NCBI RefSeq assembly: GCF_963678635.1
Contig: NC_087062.1
Location: 3,040,001 to 3,104,000 of the forward strand
DNA: 64,000 nucleotides
Source: Symsagittifera roscoffensis
Taxonomy: Eukaryota; Xenacoelomorpha; Acoela; Convolutidae
Reading direction: 5' to 3'
The notes below the pieces were generated by a model, which was not told where the DNA came from, did no database searches, and saw only the letters and a list, made by a program, of their open reading frames with translations. This document shows, in pieces, positions 58,027-64,000 of the stretch (within the stretch, counting starts at the first letter, position 1; every line of letters begins with the position of its first letter). The position numbers and the translations under genes are program-made.

Positions 58027-58770
58027 TATTTTTGAAATCTAGATCGGAAGCTTTTTTACCTTCTTATTCCTGCTTGGTTGATGCAGTCAAGTTTTCGATA
58101 AATGTAATAACAATTATAAGAACAAGATGTATGTAAAAAATGTTGTTTTCAATGACATCTTTGTAGAGCTCGTGCTGAATTGTATCGAAAAATTTTAAAA
58201 ATTTCTGAAGTTTCCGAGGTCAACGGCGTTCAAAAGAAGAACATTAATTGAACATGTAACATATAAACTCAATTTTTTTTTAATGTAATCAGAAGGTCAA
58301 AAGTATCATAGTAACCGAGGTTACAGTCATGAGTCCCTTCATCGTGTATTCCAGTCAAAATCCTTGGAATTTTTTAGATATGGAAGTGATAATGATAAAA
58401 GAAGATGACAAGTGTTTAAATCCTTTTCAATTAAAATCGATACGGGTTACGTTTCTTCAATAAGAACACGCAACTCGACACGAGATAATATAATATACAA
58501 GTGTTACATTTTGTTTTTTGATTTAGCCCATAAAAGATTATTAAAGTTTTTGTCTATCTATCTATCTAAAAAACCGACTGTTCGCTAGAAATTTAAATTG
58601 TGTGAAACTTTAGGTAGTAGTTCGAGTATTAAGAATATTTTAAGTCATTTGTAATTAGGTAGTTCAGGATGTTTTATGTCTCAGATTTTGTTTTACAAGA
58701 AGAAGAAGAAGAATAGTAAAAAGGTAAATTACCAATGTTATAAAAAGCGTTTGTATAAACAAAATAAAAA
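58027..58770. other. Intergenic AT-rich DNA
   Basis: No coding potential. It holds a short (TCTA)n run near 58553-58570. The right end, with AAGAAGAAGAAGAAG near 58696-58712, may be the 3' untranslated end of the adjoining non-LTR element. Confidence 0.5.
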
Positions 58771-60015
58771 TTAAGAGTTGAAGTTTGATATTTCGAGCGC
58801 CTCGGCAACGCATGCAGCATTTCCCCGTTGGACGGCGATGCCGATACGCTGTTTTAGGAAGGCGAACGATCTCTTTTCTCCCGTCGCCAGGGCAATTCTC
58901 TTAGCGATTGCTGCTAGAGTTTTGTACGAGTCTTCCCCGATACCTACGAGGTTCTCCACTGCAACTGGTTCAAATAAACACGATCTCGGCAGGTTTGAGT
59001 AGTGGTTCCGCTTACGCACCTCTGCTTGGTTGGCAACCGATGGACCGTCTTGGAGCCCGGTGGCGACGTTAGATGCCGCTAACCGGCTCACGCAGGTAAA
59101 GTCCCAGGCCAAAACAGCTCCGTTTATCCACGGTACTAGCGTTGCTCCATCGGGCCTCTTACCGTCGTCTCGCAGCATCCCAACTGGTTCCAGTTTTGAT
59201 GGTACACCAGCTGACGTGAAGGCATCTCTAATTATGTTATTACCAAGTTGATGTCTGACAAACCTGCTCTTAATTTTAGGTCAAACCAGAGGGTGATTGC
59301 CGAATTTATCGCAGCTGGTGCCACATGCACAAGTGCATGTTGTGAGAACTGGGGCACCTAAGTGGAGTCCGACGGCAATGCGGAAAGCCTCATCAGTAAG
59401 CAGAAGACCCAGGCTGTCTGACGGAAGGGCTGCAAGCCAGTCACCTGCTCCAGGGGCTGAGCACCCTTTTAGTCTTGCGACATCCGTGTCAGAGTTGTAA
59501 TTGGCGGATAATATAATTTTCTTCTGTTGCAAAACTGGGTTGTACCACAACTTTTGCTGGTGTGGTGGGGTGTTAACAAACGCGTCGGAAAGACCGGTCT
59601 TGGCCTTCCAAAGGTCTAAAGTTTTGTTTAGAAAGACAGAGGGAGAGTCTGTTGAAGTCAGCCGTGCAACAGCGTTATTCGTGGCAAAAACAGACGCTAA
59701 ATAGGCGGAGCTGGACAAATCACACGGTGATTGGATGCCTAGGCCACCCATTTTACAGGTTAAAGATGCTTGATTCCATTCACGATCCTTAATGAGGACA
59801 TTGCTGATTTTCTGTACCGCCTGTCTGATGTCAGAGTTTATTTGTTGCACTATGTCGGGGAATGAGAATGTTGGAGCAGTTCTAAACAAGTACATCAACT
59901 TAGGCATAGCGAAACAATGGCGAAGCAAATAAAAGGCAACATGTGATGGTAGATAGTCAAGGTTTTCACAGAAGAAGAAGAAACAATGACAGGACAAAAA
60001 ACGTCTACAAGTCAA
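58771..60015 (-). pseudogene. 5'-truncated non-LTR retroelement: RT thumb, zinc finger and PD-(D/E)XK-like endonuclease
   Basis: Minus-strand frame of about 415 codons with one internal stop. The N-terminal part (from about 59960) matches the end of a reverse transcriptase (AFYLLRHCFAMPKLMYL), followed by MGGLGIQSP, a common thumb motif. A CxCxC...D-FGNH metal-binding signature follows near 59290-59330, then RPDGATLVPW and LAWDFTCVS, which fit a restriction-like endonuclease core, and an IAVQRGNA tail. The frame is unbroken across TGA 59281-59283, which sits where a metal-ligand cysteine is expected after FGNHPLV. Most of the RT is missing, as usual for 5'-truncated insertions. Upstream codons to 60015 are flanking DNA. 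Confidence 0.75.
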
Positions 60016-60282
60016 CTCTTTTGATTTGATTCAAAATGTTAATAGTTTTTCAAGATTTTTATCAACTTTGTTTCGATTTACATGTAATGGGAATTTATAG
60101 AAGTTATAAAAAATGGCGGGTAATTTCTGGGTTCGTTGATATTAAAACTCGAAAAAGATAATTTTTTAGTTATAACAAATCTAAACAATTGAACTGTATT
60201 TTTGAATTTGGAAATTTTCCATAAAGACAAATAAAAAGCGATAAGCAACTGTTTTGGAGACGTTTTTTGTCCTGTCATTGTT
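59982..60282. repeat. 29-bp inverted repeat around 243 bp, with a 28-bp tandem repeat
   Basis: AACAATGACAGGACAAAAAACGTCTACAA (given here only as positions 59982-60010; core ACAGGACAAAAAACGTC) is repeated inverted at 60254-60282 with few mismatches. The right arm is the first of three imperfect 27-28-bp tandem units with core TTTTTGTCCTGT, reaching about 60337. The left arm touches the 5' end of the truncated non-LTR element. Confidence 0.7.
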
Positions 60283-60407
60283 TTGTAGTTTTTTCGTCCT
60301 GTGACTGTTTTGTAGACTTTTTGTCCTGTATCCAATGTATATTTGTCACTAAAAAGATCGATTGTTGTGGTTTTTAGTCCTGTTTTTGGTAGTAATCACG
60401 TTGTCTG

Positions 60408-60714
60408 ATATTTACAATAAATCACATACAATTTGGTTCTAAACCATCATGATAAAAAATTAGCCAATCACAGTTGACCTCTAAATTACTGAAATTTTAG
60501 TCCCAAAATATTTTTGGTTTTTTATTCAAAACGTACATGTCTAAATCGAAATTATGACTCAGAAACTTCCAGACAAATTAATTTTAAAATGTTTAATTAA
60601 TTTTAGAGGTTAAAAGTATTTTAATCTTAATAGTAATTTAGAGCTTAACTGTGATTGGCTAATTTTTTATCATGATGGTTTAGAACCAAATTGTATGTGA
60701 TTTATTGTAAATAT
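60408..60714. repeat. Large inverted repeat with 83-bp arms, copy 1
   Basis: Arms 60408-60490 and 60632-60714 are nearly perfect reverse complements (core AATCACATACAATTTGG on the left) around a 141-bp spacer. The spacer, right arm and about 120 bases beyond it recur at 61202-61288 plus 62247-62498, so this is a mobile repeat, possibly the terminal part of a Penelope-like or non-autonomous element. No coding sequence. Confidence 0.75.
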
Positions 60715-60733
60715 TATTTGTAAATTGATGTTT

Positions 60734-60793
60734 TATCGTCATTTAGAGTAGTTTATTGTAAAAATCCTGACGATGCACATAGTTGCGAAAACG
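60734..60793 (+). ncRNA. Hammerhead-ribozyme-like motif, copy 1
   Basis: Contains the core CTGACGA (60767-60773, fitting CUGANGA) and GAAA (60787-60790), with a short stem II (GCA/TGC), a possible stem I (ATTT/AAAT) and an upstream TCGTC that could supply the cleavage strand. An extra A after GAAA and an extra C before the core make it imperfect, so it may be degenerate. Hammerhead motifs are known from Penelope-like elements. Identification is by eye only. Confidence 0.35.
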
Positions 60794-60799
60794 TTTGAA

Positions 60800-61201
60800 A
60801 TTTACTTTTTAGCGAAAATTTCTTCAATTTTACTTGTAAGTTCGTGATAAACCAAAAAGCGAAGAGCTTGAAATTCCAGCTGTTTTCCCATCAAAGGGCC
60901 AGTATAAAAATTTTTAATGATTTTCATCAATGTAATGAGAATTTTTATAGTGTTTTTTTTATCGATACGTAAAAAATGGCCGATTTTTATTTGAGTTACC
61001 GAAATGTTTCATATTGTAGCAGCTAGCTCCCTGTTCCACAGCATTAACACCCTTAACACAGGGAAAAAAAATTTATAGCGCAGATCTTAGTTGGGAAATT
61101 ATAGATAGGTCAAACAACCAAACAAAATTGCTAACACTAGAGGCAATACATATCAGGAAAGAGAAACCGGGCTTGAACACGCGCGATGAGTTTAGGAGCA
61201 G
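60800..61201. other. Non-coding DNA with a short inverted repeat
   Basis: AT-rich and without open frames. TAGCTCCCTGTTCC near 61022 and GGAGCAGGGAGTT near 61195 form an imperfect inverted repeat around about 160 bp, perhaps a small non-autonomous element. The evidence is weak. Confidence 0.3.
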
Positions 61202-61296
61202 GGAGTTAACACTGAAAATTTAGTCCCAAAATATTTTTGGTTTTTTATTCAAAACGTACATGTCTAAATCGAAATTATGACTCAGAAACTTCCAGA

Positions 61297-62238
61297 CAGG
61301 CATTTCGGGTTCGGGTTCGGGTTTTCGGGTATCGGGTCGGGTTTTCGGGTTTTGAGACAAATTTCGGGTTTCGGGTCGGGTTTCGGGTTCAACAAATTTT
61401 CGGGTTCGGGTTCGGGTTCGGGTTCGGGTTCGGGTATTCAATTATGTCGGATTTCTAAAACCCGACTTTTGTTTGCTGTTTTCGGTTTCGACAAAAACTT
61501 TCCCAATTTTTCTTTTGTTTGAGGTTTTTTACTTTTTTAATTTTTATTTCTATTTCATTTCTGAACGCGATTGCATTGTACGATGAATGAAGAGTGGCGG
61601 ATATTTGAAACCAAAAATCCAAAGTTGAAAGACAAGTTCCTGTGCGGTTTCATTGACAAGAAGAAAACAGAAGCGCGGAAGTGCGTTCGTTGCAAAAGTG
61701 TATTTTCATGTAAAAAGAGCAATACGTCTGACATTGAGAGAGCGTTCAGTTATGCAAAGTACTTGAAGAAGGATATTCAATCGCGACTTAAGACGGAGAA
61801 TTTTACACGCAACGTGTTCTTGAAACTCACCGAGGAATGCGTTTAATACGTACTTGTACGTTTCCATTTCATAATAATACAGCTTTGTATTTCCGTTGAA
61901 CTTTTTTGTTTTCTATATACATTCCCATTTTAACACACATTTATTGCATAAATATTGTTTTTACAGCTATTTTTATTGTTCACTGTAAGAGAAAGTTACA
62001 CTCTAAAAACGCATCAAATTTATTGCGTCAACGTTCATACCATTTAATCTACCTGAAAATCGGGCATGTCGGGTATCGGGTCGGGTAATCGGGTTTTGAG
62101 ATTTTTTTCGGGTTTCGGGCCGGGTTTGAAATGAATGTCGGGTTCGGGTTCGGTTTTGAAGAAACCGTCGGGTTCGGGTTTTAGCTTATTGGGTAATCGG
62201 GTTTCGGGTTTGAAAAATGTCGGGTCCCGAAATGCCTG
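61297..62238 (+). mobile_element. Internally deleted hAT transposon (942 bp)
   Basis: Perfect 13-bp terminal inverted repeats, CAGGCATTTCGGG at 61297-61309 and its complement at 62226-62238, are flanked by a perfect 8-bp target duplication, CTTCCAGA (61289-61296 and 62239-62246). These are hallmarks of hAT elements. Both subterminal regions are packed with TTCGGG and GTCGGG repeats, typical transposase-binding arrays. The empty site is visible in copy 1 of the host repeat (60565-60580). The only coding part is the short frame described next, so the element is non-autonomous. Confidence 0.92.
61571..61846 (+). CDS. Miniature hAT transposase remnant (BED-like finger joined to C-terminal dimerisation motif)
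   Basis: 91 codons inside the hAT element. Residues about 20-53 include KCVRCKSVFSCK, a CxxC pair like the start of a BED zinc finger. From residue 54 the sequence switches to IERAFSYAKYLKKDIQSRL and ENFTRNVFLK, which resembles the conserved C-terminal hAT motif (ERxFS...SRL...FLK). The catalytic RNase H-like core, normally several hundred residues, is missing without loss of frame. It cannot be an active transposase but could bind the element's termini if expressed. Confidence 0.7.
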   Translation: MHCTMNEEWRIFETKNPKLKDKFLCGFIDKKKTEARKCVRCKSVFSCKKSNTSDIERAFSYAKYLKKDIQSRLKTENFTRNVFLKLTEECV

Positions 62239-62406
62239 CTTCCAGACAAATTAATTTTAAAATGTTTAATTAATTTTAGAGGTTTAAAGTATTTTAATCT
62301 TAATAGTAATTTAGAGGTCAACTGTGATTGGCTAATTTTTTATCATGATGGTTTAGAACCAAATTGTATGTGATTTATTGTAAATAACATTTGTAAATTG
62401 ATGCTT

Positions 62407-62466
62407 TATCGTCATTTAGAGTAGTTTATTGTAAAAATCCTGACGATGCACATAGTTGCGAAAACG
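62407..62466 (+). ncRNA. Hammerhead-ribozyme-like motif, copy 2
   Basis: Second copy of the motif at 60734-60793 with the same core CTGACGA, stem II and GAAA. It is identical across the core. The same reservations apply. Confidence 0.35.
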
Positions 62467-62498
62467 TTTGAAATTTACTTTTTAGCAAAAATTTCTTC

Positions 62499-62825
62499 AC
62501 GTTGTCTGAGGATCCCAGACTCAGGTATCTGGTTATTTTCATATAGACGAAAACTATGTAAAATTCGTTTGGCTGATAACCTAAAAGCTCTGACACGACG
62601 GTTAGTCCTTAAATAAACCAAAAATCAATTGGTTAGGTCGAGACGCTGAAAAACGCATAGAATGAATGTAACTGACCTCAGCCTGTTGTCAATAGCAACT
62701 TTCTGTCTTCCGTCGCTCTGTAATTTCTGGGCGAATGTTACATAGGATGCATTTGACGCTTTGATTATAACTACAATTGTAATAGTTTTTGGTAAAAGTC
62801 AAAAAATGTTTTATTTAAGAAAATT
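62499..62825. other. Upstream region of the SMYD-like gene
   Basis: About 330 bases with no repeat match and no open frame. It should hold the promoter and 5' untranslated region of the downstream gene, but I recognise no core promoter motif with confidence. Confidence 0.4.
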
Positions 62826-63358
62826 ATGATGAACCAGAAACAGTTATCGGCTCCACGAAATTTCAAGTTTGGCGAAGAACTTAAATGTTGTCAGCCATGT
62901 GCTGCCGTGCTCTTGGCGAATTGCCTTTCTCTTTACTGTTCAGGGTGTTTGAACCGCTTGAAAGTCTCTAAGAGATGTTCTGGCTGTCGCGTTGCCCATT
63001 ATTGTGGTACACAATGCCAAAAAGACGACTGGACTCTACACAAAAATGAGTGCCAGTATTTGCCGAAAACTGCTTCGTTTCCGAAGATTCGTCTCATTAG
63101 TAGATGTATTACGACTCTAATTACAACAAAATTTGTGAAATCTGAATTTGTTAATCTCTGTTGTCACCTCTCCGATATGACAGAGAACGATAAACTGGAT
63201 TATATGAGCGTTGTTGAGATTCTGACCCTTGTGCACGGTGAAAACAGTCTGAAGTTGGTTTTTAAAACTTCAAAGTGTTTATTGGAAATGATAAATCAAG
63301 TAGGCGTGAATGCTATTACAGTGGTAACTGAGACAAATGATCCAATCGGGCATGCCTT
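62826..63358 (+). CDS. SMYD-like SET/MYND-domain protein, first coding exon (partial gene)
   Basis: ATG at 62826 (a second ATG follows at once) opens a frame of 177 codons plus two bases, up to a consensus splice donor, CTT/GTAAGT, at 63359. Residues 38-76 form a complete MYND zinc finger: C38, C41, C51, C54, C60, C64, H72 and C76, with the typical CSGCRVAHYCGTQCQKDDWTLHK core. The upstream FKFGEELKCCQPCAAVL resembles the first part of a split SET domain, as in SMYD lysine methyltransferases, where MYND is inserted into SET. The catalytic SET part should lie in exons beyond the window. The clean frame and donor site indicate an active host gene. The GRG-type start of the S-sequence seen in many SMYD proteins is not evident. 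Confidence 0.85.
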
Positions 63359-64000
63359 GTAAGTTAAATTGTTCATTGTCCACCACATTAATTTAATACA
63401 GATTTCGAACAGCAGTGTCACAATAGACCTCGATTTGTTCTCGGTTTTATTCATTTTAACGAAAATGAATATAAATTTTTGCACAGCATAAATAGTGTTC
63501 TGGAATAATTTTTATACGAAAATCATTTTTTACGGAAATTTGTAGTCTTTAAGTGTTTCTAAATTTTCCTACCTGAGTTTTGCTGGTGTAATTGCCGAGA
63601 ACTTTCTTTTGTTTTGATAATGTGTGAACTCTTTGGCAATGTCTTGCTTGAAATTTCAGAAATGTTTCGACTCATTTGCCAAGGTTTTACCTGTAATTTT
63701 TTTGCATAGTATTCTGCCATTCATTGTTTTAAGAAACTTATCCTATTGTCTAAACATTTTTCATGTTTTTGAGATTGCATCAATGGTTATTTGATCTTAT
63801 GAAAAAATGTCTAATACAAAGGATGCTGTCTTAAGAAATCGCTTCACGTTTTTGTAAAAATGCTATGGACACCTAGTCGATTTTTATAAGATTGTTATAT
63901 CTGCACTGTTTTGTAACTGAAAATGATCACCGATTTTGAATCCGAGCTTTGATTTTTGGTGTTTTTCTAGCATAATCAGGTTTTATAAGTGTTCTAAAAT
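63359..64000 (+). other. Intron 1 of the SMYD-like gene (continues beyond window)
   Basis: Begins with GTAAGT. The rest is AT-rich without open frames or repeats shared with the window. No convincing acceptor and downstream SET exon is seen before the window ends, so the intron is at least 640 bases. Confidence 0.6.

Larger units (their letters stand above)
61202..62498. repeat. Inverted-repeat element, copy 2, split by a transposon
   Basis: 61202-61288 and 62247-62498 together match 60489-60850 of copy 1, in the same order and orientation, but the left arm is absent. The break lies exactly at the hAT insertion, so the hAT element is younger than this repeat. Confidence 0.8.

Noticed and set aside
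59281-59283. Selenocysteine codon
   Set aside because: TGA replaces a likely zinc ligand in a truncated transposon copy; nonsense mutation is far simpler, and no SECIS-like hairpin was identified.
61302-61435. Interstitial telomere tract (TTCGGG)n
   Set aside because: It sits symmetrically just inside hAT termini at both ends and is a subterminal repeat of that transposon; TTCGGG is not a telomere repeat I know in animals.
61220-61441. 73-codon RTRTRTRT open frame
   Set aside because: Antisense translation of the hAT subterminal TTCGGG repeats.

Overview
The window is nuclear DNA from an AT-rich invertebrate animal. The evidence is a spliced SET/MYND-type gene with a GTAAGT donor, Ty3/gypsy, hAT and non-LTR retroelements, and a long higher-order satellite. 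The phylum cannot be fixed from the sequence. There are no rRNA or tRNA genes and no CRISPR array. A 200-base N gap (24356-24555) separates two differently composed halves.

Region 1 (1-24355) is a satellite array built at three levels. Monomers of about 95 bp are grouped, eight to nine at a time, into units of about 760 or 815 bp. Five such units form near-identical blocks of 3943-3944 bp. The organisation resembles a centromeric or pericentromeric array.

Region 2 (24556-58026) is almost entirely one family of very large Ty3/gypsy-type retroelement, all on the minus strand and present as several damaged copies. Copy A (41398 down to 24556) has an LTR, a 2.9 kb leader with about 16 copies of a CCGGA-box motif, and a 7.9 kb gag-protease-RT-RNase H-integrase frame. 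That frame continues past one stop codon into the integrase C-terminus and a macro-like domain. Copy A has lost about 4.9 kb of downstream genes. Copy B (53981 down to 44567) lacks gag-pol but keeps those genes: ORF-A, with a complete SGNH/GDSL hydrolase tetrad; ORF-B, a long protein whose N-terminal part carries a GIND motif; and ORF-C. Copy C (44220 down to 42300) supplies the end of ORF-C, a polypurine tract and a 3' LTR. That LTR abuts the 5' LTR of copy A in a two-LTR junction. A further LTR lies at 57083-58026. Taken together the copies imply an element of roughly 24 kb, whose macro domain, hydrolase and large unknown proteins are unusual cargo for a Ty3/gypsy element. This is the most interesting system in the window.

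Between copy B and its upstream LTR lies a tandemly duplicated 1.9 kb segment (53977-56948) with an unrelated, apparently intron-containing GDSL-like gene fragment.

Region 3 (58027-62825) is a graveyard of smaller elements: a 5'-truncated non-LTR retroelement with a PD-(D/E)XK-like endonuclease; an 83-bp-arm inverted repeat followed by a hammerhead-ribozyme-like motif; and a second copy of that repeat split by a 942-bp hAT transposon with a perfect 8-bp target duplication.

Region 4 (62826-64000) holds the first coding exon and start of intron 1 of a SMYD-like gene, the only probable host gene seen.
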